In this document: positions 1 through 10,209 of the stretch, in pieces
Position numbering within the stretch: the first letter of the stretch is position 1
Layout: each line of letters opens with the position of its first letter
NCBI GenBank assembly: GCA_937863205.1
Contig: CALMGA010000178.1
Coordinates: 1-23,523, forward strand
Direction: 5' to 3'
DNA: 23,523 nt
Origin: an uncultured Beijerinckiaceae bacterium
Lineage (GTDB): Bacteria > Pseudomonadota > Alphaproteobacteria > Rhizobiales > Beijerinckiaceae
Position numbers and translations under genes: made by a program
The notes under the pieces: generated by a model
Told to the model about the DNA's origin: nothing
What the model saw: the letters and a program-made list of their open reading frames with translations, nothing else
Databases searched by the model: none

Positions 1-283
1 CCAGCGCCAGCTCGTTGGTCGCGGCCGCGTCGGCCGGCTCGCGCCAGGCGGCGGCGAGCAGCACCGCGTCGGCGCGTGGTGCCCCATGGTGGAGCAGATC
101 GTCGATCCAACCGGCGAGGTCGGCCGCCCCGGCGACGTCGCCGGCCTCGACGGCCCATTCCAGCCCGCCCGAGAAACTGAACCCACCCACGGGGAAGGAC
201 GGCGACAGCCAGACCAGCAACTTGAGACGGGCGAGGGTTTCTCCAAGCGCCTCGCCCTGCGCCTCATCCGTGCCGGTGGCCAT
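1..283 (-). CDS. ureF: Urease accessory protein UreF (N-terminal part, cut by window edge)
   Basis: UreF works with UreD and UreG in the chaperone complex that inserts nickel and carbamate into urease. Only the first 94 codons are here; the rest lies beyond base 1. The readable N-terminus contains [20 protein letters not shown], the conserved opening segment of UreF, followed by a helix with [20 protein letters not shown]. The ATG at 281-283 lies inside the end of ureE, giving an overlap of about 20 bp, so translation is probably coupled. No other start in this frame fits the family. Its place directly after ureE matches the common order ureE-ureF-ureG, so ureG is expected just outside the window. 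Confidence 0.93.
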   Translation of the reverse strand, partial: MATGTDEAQGEALGETLARLKLLVWLSPSFPVGGFSFSGGLEWAVEAGDVAGAADLAGWIDDLLHHGAPRADAVLLAAAWREPADAAATNELAL

Positions 284-808
284 GCCGGCCGTGGTCCCCG
301 TGCGCCTGGTCCCCGTGCGCTTGCTCCTCGTGCCCGTGGTGCCCGCCGGCATAGGCGCCGCCTTCGGGGTCGAACGGGGCTTCGATGGCCCGCAGCGTCC
401 CGCCCAGCCCCTCCACCATCGCCTCGATAACGTGGTCGCGGCGGATGCGCAGGCGCTGCCCGGCGAGTTGGACGGCCAAGTGCCGGTTGCCGAGGTGCCA
501 CGCGATGCGGATGGTCGCCGCCTCATCGCGCGAGCTGATCTCGGCCAGCGGCTCGGGCGCGGCGACGACCTCCACCAGACCGCCGTCCTCCAACACCAGC
601 GCGTCGCCGCCGCACAGCGCCGCCGCTTCGGGCAGATCGAGCAGGAAGCGCAGGCCGCGCACGCCCGTCATGGCGAGGCGGCGGCGATGGCGATCGTCGA
701 AGCCGAGCACCACGACGTCGCAAACCTCGCCGCGCCAGTGCCCCTTGGCGCGCAAGGCGCACGCCCTCGGCAGGGTCGGCGCGCGGGGCGGCCCGGCGGG
801 ATCCGCCA

Positions 809-809
<1 letters not shown>
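264..809 (-). CDS. ureE: Urease accessory protein UreE with histidine-rich nickel-binding tail
   Basis: UreE is the nickel metallochaperone that delivers Ni(II) to the urease activation complex in the cytoplasm. The 181-residue product has the UreE peptide-binding domain ([20 protein letters not shown], then [14 protein letters not shown]) and the metal-binding domain ([31 protein letters not shown]). It ends in a tail with nine histidines in the last 29 residues, as in Klebsiella-type UreE. The start ATG (807-809) overlaps the ureC stop as TGATG, a sign of translational coupling; a longer reading in the same frame runs backwards through ureC and was discarded. A 15-bp tandem duplication (293-322) encodes part of the His tail. 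Confidence 0.96.
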
Positions 810-2520
<1,711 letters not shown>

Positions 2521-2521
<1 letters not shown>

Positions 2522-3144
2522 CAGTCGAGCGATCCCATCACGGCACCCCTGAACCCGTACACCTCGCGCGCGCCGCCGAGCGGGATCAGCCGCACGGCCC
2601 GCGTCTGCCCCGGCTCGAAGCGCACGGCCGTGCCGGCGGTGATGTCGAGCCGTCGGCCGCGCGCGGTGGCGCGGTCGAAGGCGAGCGCCGGATTGGTTTC
2701 CGCGAAATGGTAGTGCGAGCCGACCTGGATCGGACGGTCGCCGGTGTTGGCGACCTCCAGTTCCACCGCCTCCGCGCCGGCGTTCATCATGATCTCGCCC
2801 GGTGCGACGACCACCTCGCCCGGCACCAGCCCCGGCGCGGCGCCGCGGATCGGCTCGTGAACGGTGACGAGCTTGGTTCCGTCGGGGAAGGTCGCCTCGA
2901 CCTGCACGTCGGCGATCATTGCGGCGATGCCGTCCATCACCTGATCCGCCGTGACCACATGCGCGCCGGCGTCCATCAGCTCGGCGACGGAGCGTCCATC
3001 GCGGGCGCCCTCGACCACGAAGTCGCTGATCAGCGCCACCGCTTCGGGATAGTTCAGCTTGACCCCGCGCGCGAGGCGCTTGCGCGCCACCTCGGCCGCC
3101 ATCGCCACCAGGAGCTTGTCCTTTTCGCGCGCCGTCAACCTCAT
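2521..3144 (-). CDS. ureAB: Fused urease gamma/beta subunit UreAB
   Basis: One 207-residue protein carries both small structural subunits of urease. Residues 1 to about 100 are the gamma domain ([61 protein letters not shown]). Residues from about 104 to 207 are the beta domain ([47 protein letters not shown]). Most bacteria encode these as separate ureA and ureB genes. Fusions are known, Helicobacter UreA being the classic case. The gene starts 10 bp after the ureD stop and ends overlapping the ureC start, so it is part of one operon. Confidence 0.97.
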
Positions 3145-3153
3145 GCGGAGAGT

Positions 3154-3948
3154 TTAGCGCCAAGCGGAGGGCAGGTGAAATCCAGGGCAGGTCTCGATCA
3201 TGGCGGCGATGCAGGGGCGCAAGTCGGACGCCGAGCGCGCGAGCAGCCTCGCAAGGACGATGCCGTCCTTGGCGCTGACGCCCCCGTCCAGGAAAGGATC
3301 CCGCGACCGGAACGGGGCGAGAACCGCCTCCAGCCGCTCGCCGCAGCCGGCCACTTGCGGCGCCGTGAACAGGAGCTGGGCGACGGCGCGGGCGCCGCCG
3401 GCCGTGGCGGGTCGATCGAGCACGTCGCCGATCGCGCCCTCGATGCGGCTTTCTTCGGCATGGATCAGCCGGCCGTCGCGCCGGATGCGCCAGCTGTCCT
3501 GCAGGCTGCCGTGCGTCGCGTGCTCGCCGTAGGCGGGGCGGCCGAACTGCATCGTTTCGCAGGCGAGGAAGGTCGCATCGGCGGCGACGTCGACCGTGAA
3601 GCGGCGGTGGAGCCGCGCACCATCGAACAGGATCGTCTCCTGGGGCAGCCACGCCAACCGGGTCGCGGCGGCGGCAGCGAGCGCGGTGCCGACTGTGCTC
3701 GCAGCCCCGTCGCTGCGATAGATCTTCTCGGCCGACGCGCTTGACACCGTGACCTCGGCGCCACGCTGGAGAACAACGGCGATCGACACCGCGTCCCCGG
3801 CGACGAGGCCGCCACCCGTGTTGACGGCGAGAGCTTCGCAGGTTGCGCCGCGGGGATGGCGCAGCCGCAGGGAGCCGGTCTCGAAGCGATGGGTCGCCGA
3901 GGTCCGCCCCGACCTGTTCTCGTAAGTGACGCGCAGGTGATGGTGCAT
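3154..3948 (-). CDS. ureD: Urease accessory protein UreD
   Basis: UreD (UreH) is the scaffold chaperone that binds apo-urease and recruits UreF and UreG for nickel insertion. Family landmarks are [20 protein letters not shown], the nearby [13 protein letters not shown] segment, [14 protein letters not shown], and a C-terminal domain ending in a conserved tryptophan region (FHLPSAWR). The ATG at 3946-3948 gives 264 residues and follows a GAGAGG ribosome-binding sequence. An in-frame ATG at 3970-3972 would add eight residues but lacks a good ribosome-binding site. It is the first gene of the urease set. The gap of about 80 bp to the upstream hydrolase means both could be on one transcript. Confidence 0.95.
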   Translation of the reverse strand: MHHHLRVTYENRSGRTSATHRFETGSLRLRHPRGATCEALAVNTGGGLVAGDAVSIAVVLQRGAEVTVSSASAEKIYRSDGAASTVGTALAAAAATRLAWLPQETILFDGARLHRRFTVDVAADATFLACETMQFGRPAYGEHATHGSLQDSWRIRRDGRLIHAEESRIEGAIGDVLDRPATAGGARAVAQLLFTAPQVAGCGERLEAVLAPFRSRDPFLDGGVSAKDGIVLARLLARSASDLRPCIAAMIETCPGFHLPSAWR

Positions 3949-4025
3949 GTGCCTCTCGCGACCGTCTCGCATCGTGAGGGCAGGCGCGGCCTGCCACCAC
4001 GTCTTTGAGCCTTGCGGAAGCCCGC

Positions 4026-5570
4026 TCAGCCCGCGAGGAGCGGGAAGGTGACCGCGATCGCCCAGGCGAAGGCGAGCGCGTTGGAACAGCCGCCGACCAG
4101 CGGATGGCGGGTCGAGCGGTAGGCCCAGGCGCTGAACAGCCCGTAGACGAGGAAGAACAGCACGATCACCGCGGCGATGATGATGAGGAAGAAGAGCCGC
4201 CTGAGGTTCAGCGCGACGGCAAGGGCGAGCGACACGACGAAGCAGAGCTTGGTGAAGGCGTAGGCGCCCCTCGGTGCATCGGCGCCGCGGGTGAGCCATT
4301 CGTCGGCGGTGCAATACGGCAGTGTTCCCACCAGCATCGCGAGGACGAGCGGCAGGCGCACCGGGATCGGCCGGAACGAGGCCACGAACCAGTCGATAGG
4401 CAGGCCGAAGACGAGGACGCTGTAGGCGGCAAGGCCGGCCAAGCCGAGCGCGAAGCGCGGGACCGGGACGGGCTCGAACGGCCAGGCTCCGCCGTCGCCG
4501 CGACGCGCGAGCCCCAGGCCGACCCATGTGAGAAGCCCGTAGACGAGGAAGTGCGCGGCGAGGTAGTCGCCGAGGAGCAGCGGCAGGAAACGCGTCGGCG
4601 CCTTCCACAGGATCAGCGGCGTGAGGAGCGCCGGCGCCATCGCGACGGGCAGGAGGCGTCGCCAAGGCAGGCCCGCCCCCCGATACCGCTGGGACACTTT
4701 GGGCAGCAGGGCGAGCAGCGGCCGGGCGAGCACCACGAGGCCGCCGAAGAGCAGACCGAGCCAGCGGCCACGCACATCCAGGAACCCGGAGCCGCGGTGC
4801 GCGAAGACCGCATCGAGCCAGTCCAGGGCTTCGCGCAGGCTGTCGCGGCTGTAAAGCACGCCGATGTGTTCGACGTCGCTTGAGAACGACACGCGTCGCG
4901 CGGTCCCGGCGGTCAGGCTGCCGTAGGTCGTGCGCGGCACCACGGGACCATGCGCCGCCATCGCCGCAGCCTTGATCCCCTGGTCGCGCAGGATCTGCGG
5001 CTCCCAGGCGCCGACGACCACCAGGAGGTCGCGCGGGCTGGTCGGGGTGAGACCGGTCGCGAACATCGAGACGGCGACCGTCGCCGCGACGTCGGGGTGC
5101 GCCTGCGCGTAGCGCACGACGATGTCGGACGCCATGGAATGGCCGAGCAGCGCGATCCTGCCGTCGGCGCCCGGCGCCGTCCTGGCGAAGGCGACCACGG
5201 TGCCGAGCTGATCGACGAGCGCCTCCGCCGCGCCGTCGCCGCCGGCGAGGCTGCCGGGCAGCGGATGCGGGTTCTTGCCATGGCCGAGGGCGTCGAAGGT
5301 GATCGCCACGTAGCCGTTGCGGGCGAAGGTGATGGCGAACGGCTGCATCAGCTCGCGCGAGCCGGCGAATCCGTGCGCGATGACCACCGCCGGCGCGGGC
5401 CGAGCGTCCGAAGGTCGGAAGAGCGTCGCCGGCGTGCCGGCGATGTCGATGGTTTCGACGACGAGCCCCGACGTGGCGCCGACGAGGTGGAGCAATGCGA
5501 TGCCGACCGCCGCGAGCGCCAGCAGCGCGACGACGCATCCGGCAAGGGCCTTCCATGCCCTGGCGCGCAT
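4026..5570 (-). CDS. Membrane-anchored alpha/beta hydrolase with polytopic C-terminal domain
   Basis: The predicted 514-residue protein has an N-terminal membrane anchor (residues about 8-30). An alpha/beta hydrolase domain follows: oxyanion-hole segment IAHGFAGS (about 65-71), a GHGKN turn, and a nucleophile elbow GHSMAS with Ser145. From about residue 270 the protein becomes very hydrophobic, with six or more likely membrane spans (for example [20 protein letters not shown]). The substrate is unknown; an esterase or peptidase-like activity at the membrane is plausible. The start ATG at 5568-5570 precedes the anchor; a much longer reading frame upstream overlaps glxB on the other strand and is spurious. 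It is transcribed towards ureD, but no link to urease is known. Confidence 0.85.
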   Translation of the reverse strand: MRARAWKALAGCVVALLALAAVGIALLHLVGATSGLVVETIDIAGTPATLFRPSDARPAPAVVIAHGFAGSRELMQPFAITFARNGYVAITFDALGHGKNPHPLPGSLAGGDGAAEALVDQLGTVVAFARTAPGADGRIALLGHSMASDIVVRYAQAHPDVAATVAVSMFATGLTPTSPRDLLVVVGAWEPQILRDQGIKAAAMAAHGPVVPRTTYGSLTAGTARRVSFSSDVEHIGVLYSRDSLREALDWLDAVFAHRGSGFLDVRGRWLGLLFGGLVVLARPLLALLPKVSQRYRGAGLPWRRLLPVAMAPALLTPLILWKAPTRFLPLLLGDYLAAHFLVYGLLTWVGLGLARRGDGGAWPFEPVPVPRFALGLAGLAAYSVLVFGLPIDWFVASFRPIPVRLPLVLAMLVGTLPYCTADEWLTRGADAPRGAYAFTKLCFVVSLALAVALNLRRLFFLIIIAAVIVLFFLVYGLFSAWAYRSTRHPLVGGCSNALAFAWAIAVTFPLLAG

Positions 5571-5651
5571 GCGGGCGTCCCGGTCCGAGGCAGCCCCATC
5601 TGGATGCACTCGACCGCTCCGCGACGAGCCGTGTCGGAGGCTCTCAAGCCC

Positions 5652-5722
5652 AAGTACCGCTGCGTGGCGAGCCCGGCAAGGTCGACAAAGTGCGCTGCAT
5701 GGTCCCCAAGTGCGCTGCATGG
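5652..5722 (+). repeat. Iteron-like direct repeats in the divergent hydrolase/glxB control region
   Basis: AAGTGCGCTGCATGG occurs at 5688-5702 and again, identical, at 5708-5722, a period of exactly 20 bp or two helical turns. A degenerate third copy, AAGTACCGCTGCGTGG, lies at 5652-5667. The array sits about 100 bp upstream of the candidate glxB promoter and in the leader side of the divergent hydrolase gene. Position and helical phasing suggest an operator for a transcription factor, possibly a GlxA-type regulator. That role is inference. Confidence 0.55.
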
Positions 5723-5823
5723 CTCCAATTGCCTGGTGTCCACGCCCATGACCTATCCGTCGATCATCTCTTCGAGGATCGACCGGCGCTGATTTCCTTT
5801 GAAGACGCCTGTATCCTTCGAAA

Positions 5824-5852
5824 TTGACACGCTGTGGGCGCGCCGACATATC
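5824..5852 (+). promoter_or_regulatory. Candidate sigma-70-type promoter for glxBCD-glnT
   Basis: A perfect -35 hexamer TTGACA (5824-5829) is followed after 17 bp by CATATC (5847-5852), a weak -10 match. Transcription would start near 5859, giving a leader of about 15 nt before the glxB ATG at 5874, with GGAG as ribosome-binding site. Confidence 0.45.
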
Positions 5853-5873
5853 AGACTCCGCCGGAGCGGATGC

Positions 5874-6767
5874 ATGTGCGGGATCGTCGGACTGTTCTTG
5901 AAGGCGGAAACGCTTCAGCCGCGCCTGGGCGAACTGACCGCCGGCATGCTGGTCACGATGACCGACCGTGGGCCCGACAGCGCCGGCTTCGCCATCTACG
6001 GCGGCGATGGGCCCGGCGTGAAGATCACGCTGCGAAGCATCGAGCCGTCGCTTCTCGAAAGCGCGGTCGCCGGATTGGAAACGGCGCTGCGGCGGACGTT
6101 TGAGACGACGATCCGCGACACCCATGCGGTCGTCACGGTCCCGCGCGGATGCGAGGACGAAGCCCGCGCCTGGGTCGAAACGCATGCGCCGCGCGTCGAC
6201 GTGGTGAGCGTCGGCCACCGCATGGAGGTCTACAAGGAGACCGGCCTGCCGGCCGCCGTCGCCGAGCGCTTCGCGCTTCCAAGCATGCGCGGCACCCATG
6301 CCATCGGGCACACGCGGATGGCGACGGAAAGCGCCGTGACAACCACCGGCGCGCACCCTTTCTCGACCGGCCTCGACCAGTGTCTCGTCCACAATGGTTC
6401 GTTGTCGAACCACAACGGCGTGCGCCGCAGGCTGCAGCATCGCGGCTTGCGTTTCGCCACGGAGAACGACACGGAGGTGGCCGCCGGCTACCTGACCTGG
6501 CGCCTCCGCGAGGGCGCTTCGCTGCGCTCGGCGCTGGAGTCGAGCCTGACCGACCTCGACGGCTTCTACACCTTCGTGGTCGGCACGGAAACGGGGTTCG
6601 CCGTCGTGCGCGACCCGATCGCCTGCAAGCCGGCCGTGATGGCCGAAACGGACGACTACGTCGCGTTCGGCTCGGAATACCGCGCCCTCGTCGGCCTGCC
6701 CGGCATCGCCCATGCGCGGGTGTTCGAGCCCGAGCCGGCCACCGTCTACGCCTGGGACCGCCGGTGA
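5874..6767 (+). CDS. glxB: Class II glutamine amidotransferase GlxB (N-methylglutamate synthase subunit A-like)
   Basis: This is a stand-alone Ntn-type glutaminase subunit. It would release ammonia from glutamine (or the amine from a gamma-glutamyl amide) and pass it to a synthase partner. The start at 5874 is fixed by the catalytic cysteine, which must be residue 2 (MCGIVGLF); longer upstream readings would bury it. Other class II landmarks are DRGPDSAGFAIYG, GHTRMATESAVTTTGAHPF and VHNGSLSNHN. The product has 297 residues, matching GlxB of Sinorhizobium and MgsA of methylotrophs. It is the first gene of glxB-glxC-glxD-glnT, and its TGA overlaps the glxC ATG by one base. Confidence 0.93.
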   Translation: MCGIVGLFLKAETLQPRLGELTAGMLVTMTDRGPDSAGFAIYGGDGPGVKITLRSIEPSLLESAVAGLETALRRTFETTIRDTHAVVTVPRGCEDEARAWVETHAPRVDVVSVGHRMEVYKETGLPAAVAERFALPSMRGTHAIGHTRMATESAVTTTGAHPFSTGLDQCLVHNGSLSNHNGVRRRLQHRGLRFATENDTEVAAGYLTWRLREGASLRSALESSLTDLDGFYTFVVGTETGFAVVRDPIACKPAVMAETDDYVAFGSEYRALVGLPGIAHARVFEPEPATVYAWDRR

Positions 6768-7452
6768 TGCGCAGGGTCGACCTGCGGACGACCTCCCGTC
6801 GCGAGTTGAACGAAGCGCTGCATCGGTTGCGTCCCGACACCACCGAGCGCTGGCATGTCGCGCACCCCGACGGCCAGCACGCGATCGCCGTCGGGCTGGA
6901 CGTGCCGGTCAGCATCGAGATCGACGGCAGCGTCGGCTACTACTGTGCCGGCATGAACAGCGGAGCCAGCGTCACCGTGCGTGGCAATGCGGGGGTTGGC
7001 GTCGCCGAGAACATGATGTCCGGCACGGTACACGTTCAAGGCGACGCGAGCCAAGCGGCGGGCGCCACCGCGCACGGCGGCCTGCTGGTCATCGACGGCA
7101 ATGCCGGGGCGCGCTGCGGCATTCGATGAAGGGCGTCGACATCGTGGTGAAGGGATCGATCGGCCACATGTCGGCCTTCATGGCGCAGGCCGGCACGCTG
7201 ACCGTTCTCGGCGATGCCGGCGAGGCGCTGGGCGACTCGCTCTACGAAGCCAGGCTGTTCGTGCGAGGCTCGGTGCGGAGCCTGGGGGCCGACTGCGTGG
7301 AGAAGCCGATGCGCGACGAGCACCGCGCGATCCTCCTCCGCAAGCTGGACGCGGCCGGACTCGTGGGCAGCGTCGACGTCGGGGAGTTCAAGCGCTACGG
7401 CTCGGCGCGTACGCTCTACCACTTCCACGTCGACAATGCGGGACTCTACTGA
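6767..7452 (+). pseudogene. glxC: GlxC (glutamate synthase GXGXG-domain protein), split by a one-base frameshift
   Basis: GlxC/MgsB corresponds to the C-terminal GXGXG beta-helix domain of glutamate synthase and pairs with GlxB and GlxD. Two adjacent frames together cover a normal GlxC. Codons from 6767 end at TGA 7127-7129 after 120 residues (NMMSGTVHVQGDASQAAGAT ... GNAGARCGIR). The second frame starts at ATG 7126 and runs to 7452 (MKGVDIVVKGSIGHMSAFMA ... YGSARTLYHFHVDNAGLY). Family members I recall read ARCGIS-MKG without a break. Here ATT-CGA-TGA stands where ATT-TCG-ATG is expected, so one T is missing at 7122-7124. Repair gives 228 residues, the expected length. It may be a true mutation, a homopolymer sequencing error, or two chains coupled by the ATGA overlap. 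Confidence 0.85.
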
Positions 7453-7468
7453 TGGCTGGAGCCTACTG

Positions 7469-8803
7469 ATGGACGAAAAGGCCCGCGTGGTGCGCACGGC
7501 GCCGCGGTTTTCCGCCACGTTCGATCCCGGCACCATGTCGGAGATCCGCCGCGCCGCCGCGACCGGCATCTACGACATCCGCGGCGCCGGCGCCAAGCGC
7601 AAGCTGCCGCATTTCGACGACCTGCTCTTCCTCGGCGCCTCGATCAGCCGCTACCCGCTGGAAGGCACCCGCGAGCGTTGCGGCACCGACGTGGTGCTCG
7701 GCACACGGTACGCCAAGACGCCGGTCAGGCTGAAGACGCCGGTCATGGTCGCCGGCATGAGCTTCGGCTCGCTGTCGGCCAACGCCAAGGAGGCGCTGGG
7801 ACGGGGCGCCACCATCGCCGGCACCTCGACCACCACCGGCGACGGCGGCATGACGCCGGAGGAGCGCGAGCATTCGCAGATCCTGGTGGTCCAATACCTG
7901 CCCTCGCGCTACGGCATGAACCCGCAAGACCTGCGCCGCGCGGATGCCATCGAGATCGTGATCGGCCAGGGTGCCAAGCCCGGCGGCGGCGGCTTGCTGC
8001 TCGGCCGGAAGATCAGCGATCGCGTCGCCGGCATGCGCTCGCTGCCCCCCGGCATCGACCAGCGCTCGGCCTGCCGCCATCCCGACTGGACCGGACCCGA
8101 CGATCTCGCGATCAAGATCGAGGAACTGCGCGAGATCACCGACTGGGAGAAGCCGATCTACGTCAAGGTCGGCGCCAGCCGGCCCTATTACGACACGGCG
8201 CTGGCGGTGAAGTCCGGCGCCGACGTGGTGGTGATCGACGGCATGCAGGGCGGCACGGCGGCGACGCAGGACGTCTTCATCGAGCACGTCGGCATCCCCA
8301 CGCTGGCGGCGATCCGGCCGGCGGTTCGCGCGCTGCAGGAACTGGACATGCACCGCAAGGTGCAGCTCGTCATCTCCGGCGGCATCCGCTCCGGGGCGGA
8401 CGTGGCCAAGGCGCTGGCGCTCGGCGCCGATGCGGTGGCGATCGGCACGGCCGCCCTGATCGCGCTGGGCGACAACGATCCCCGCTACGAGGCGGAATAC
8501 GAGGCGCTCGGCACCGTCGCCGGGGCCTTCGACGCTTGGCACGAGGGCCGCGACCCGGCCGGCATCACCACGCAGGACCCCGAGCTTGTCGCGCGGCTCG
8601 ATCCCGTGCTGGGCGGGCGCCGGCTTGCCAACTATCTCGCCGTGATGACGCTGGAAGCGCAAACGATCGCGCGGGCCTGCGGCAAGTCGCATCTCCACAA
8701 CCTCGAACCGGAGGATCTCGTCGCGCTGACGATCGAGGCGGCGGCGATGGCCGGCGTGCCGCTCGCGGGCACGGACTGGATCCCGGGCAAAGCCGCTTTC
8801 TGA
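7469..8803 (+). CDS. glxD: FMN-binding glutamate synthase family protein GlxD (N-methylglutamate synthase subunit C-like)
   Basis: This is the FMN-binding synthase subunit, equivalent to the central/FMN domain of glutamate synthase, and would make glutamate or an N-alkylglutamate from a 2-oxoglutarate imine. Landmarks in the 444 residues are PVMVAGMSFGSLSANAKEAL, the glycine-rich QGAKPGGGGLLLG, KVGASRPYYDTALAVKSGAD, GMQGGTAATQ and the phosphate-binding ISGGIRSGADVAKALALGAD. The segment before AGITTQDPEL has Asp and Trp instead of the cysteines that bind the 3Fe-4S cluster in GltB. The ATG at 7469 has GGAG seven bases upstream. A 10-bp duplication (CTACTGATGG at 7446-7455 and 7464-7473) creates a five-codon decoy start in between. 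Confidence 0.94.
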   Translation: MDEKARVVRTAPRFSATFDPGTMSEIRRAAATGIYDIRGAGAKRKLPHFDDLLFLGASISRYPLEGTRERCGTDVVLGTRYAKTPVRLKTPVMVAGMSFGSLSANAKEALGRGATIAGTSTTTGDGGMTPEEREHSQILVVQYLPSRYGMNPQDLRRADAIEIVIGQGAKPGGGGLLLGRKISDRVAGMRSLPPGIDQRSACRHPDWTGPDDLAIKIEELREITDWEKPIYVKVGASRPYYDTALAVKSGADVVVIDGMQGGTAATQDVFIEHVGIPTLAAIRPAVRALQELDMHRKVQLVISGGIRSGADVAKALALGADAVAIGTAALIALGDNDPRYEAEYEALGTVAGAFDAWHEGRDPAGITTQDPELVARLDPVLGGRRLANYLAVMTLEAQTIARACGKSHLHNLEPEDLVALTIEAAAMAGVPLAGTDWIPGKAAF

Positions 8804-8861
8804 GCGGTCGCGACGGCGGGTTCTTCGGATGGGCGCCGGCCGGCGGCGCAGGAGGCCAGCG

Positions 8862-10187
8862 ATGATCGACCTCGAAGCCGCCGCGCGCGATCGCGGCATC
8901 AAATATTTCCTGATCTCCTTCACCGACCTGTTCGGGACGCAGCGCGCCAAGCTGGTGCCGGCCACGGCGATCAAGGCGATGGCGGCCGACGGCGCCGGCT
9001 TCGCCGGCTTCGCGACCTGGCTCGACATGACGCCGGCCGACCCCGACCTGTTCGCCAAGCCCGATCCCGACAGCCTGATCCCCTTGCCCTGGAAGCCGGA
9101 GGTCGGCTGGCTCGCCGCGGACCTTTGGATGAACGGCGAGCCGGTCGCGCAGGCGCCGCGCGTCCTGCTCAAGCAGCTCATCGCCGAGGCGGCGAAGAAC
9201 GGCACCGCGATGAAGACGGGGGTCGAATGCGAGTTCTTCCTGATCGCGCCCGACGGCTCGTCCCCCGCCGATCCGTCCGACCGGCAGGTGAAGCCCTGCT
9301 ACGACCAGTCGGCCCTGATGCGGCGCTACGACGTGATCGCCGAGATCTGCGACGCCATGCTGGCGCTGGGCTGGGGCCCCTACCAGACCGATCACGAGGA
9401 CGCCAACGGCCAGTTCGAGATGAACTGGCGCTACGACGACGCGCTCGTCACCGCCGACCGCCACGCCTTCTTCAAGTACATGGCGCGATCGGTCGCCGAG
9501 AAGCACGGCCTGCGCGCGACCTTCATGCCCAAGCCCTTCGCCGACCTCACGGGTTCGGGCTGCCATGCCCACGTCTCGCTCTGGCAGGTCGGCAAGGATG
9601 GGCAGGGCGAGCGCAACCTGTTCGTCCATCGGGCGGGCGATCCGGGCGGCGAACTCGGCCTGTCGCGGGAAGCCTATCACTTCATCGGCGGCCTGATGCA
9701 CAGCGCGCGGGCGCTCGCCGCACTCACCAACCCGACGGTGAACTCCTACAAGCGCCTCAACGCGCCACCCACGCTGTCGGGGGCGACATGGTCGCCGAAC
9801 ACCGTCACCTACGGCGGCAACAACCGCACGCACATGATCCGCATCCCGGAGCCCGGCCGCTTCGAACTGCGCCTCGCCGACGGCGCCGCCAACCCCTACC
9901 TGCTGCAGGCCGGGATCCTTGCCGCCGGGCTCGACGGCCTGCGCAACCGCCGCGACCCCGGCAAGCGCCTCGACGTCAACATGTACACGCACGGCCACAC
10001 CGTGGAGAACGCCGAAACGCTACCGCTCAACCTGCTCGATGCGATCCGCGCCCTGCAGGGCTGCGACGTCCTGACGGGAGCGCTCGGCAGCTTCGTCCCA
10101 TCCTACGTCAAGCTCAAGACCGGGGAATGGAACGCCTACGCGCGCCATCTCACCGATTGGGAACGCGACAACACGCTCGATTGCTGA
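8862..10187 (+). CDS. glnT: Glutamine synthetase family protein GlnT (gamma-glutamyl amide ligase type)
   Basis: This ATP-dependent ligase of the glutamine synthetase superfamily has 441 residues and closely resembles rhizobial GlnT (ISFTDLFGTQRAKLVPATAI near the N-terminus). Catalytic landmarks are VECEFFLI, DHEDANGQFEMNW, the ammonium/glutamate-site GSGCHAHVSLW, NPTVNSYKRLN and the arginine motif NNRTHMIRIPEPGRFELRL. Relatives include GmaS, which joins methylamine to glutamate, so the amine could be ammonia, methylamine or another primary amine; sequence alone does not decide. The start is fixed by AGGAGG at 8850-8855, six bases before ATG 8862. It ends the glx operon, 58 bp after glxD. Confidence 0.92.
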   Translation: MIDLEAAARDRGIKYFLISFTDLFGTQRAKLVPATAIKAMAADGAGFAGFATWLDMTPADPDLFAKPDPDSLIPLPWKPEVGWLAADLWMNGEPVAQAPRVLLKQLIAEAAKNGTAMKTGVECEFFLIAPDGSSPADPSDRQVKPCYDQSALMRRYDVIAEICDAMLALGWGPYQTDHEDANGQFEMNWRYDDALVTADRHAFFKYMARSVAEKHGLRATFMPKPFADLTGSGCHAHVSLWQVGKDGQGERNLFVHRAGDPGGELGLSREAYHFIGGLMHSARALAALTNPTVNSYKRLNAPPTLSGATWSPNTVTYGGNNRTHMIRIPEPGRFELRLADGAANPYLLQAGILAAGLDGLRNRRDPGKRLDVNMYTHGHTVENAETLPLNLLDAIRALQGCDVLTGALGSFVPSYVKLKTGEWNAYARHLTDWERDNTLDC

Positions 10188-10209
10188 AGCCGGGCAGGGG
10201 CATTGTCGC

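Noticed and set aside
5719..5732. Sigma-54-like sequence TGGCTCCAATTGC
   Set aside because: The spacing between the GG and GC elements is two bases too short for a -24/-12 promoter, whereas a good TTGACA promoter lies downstream.
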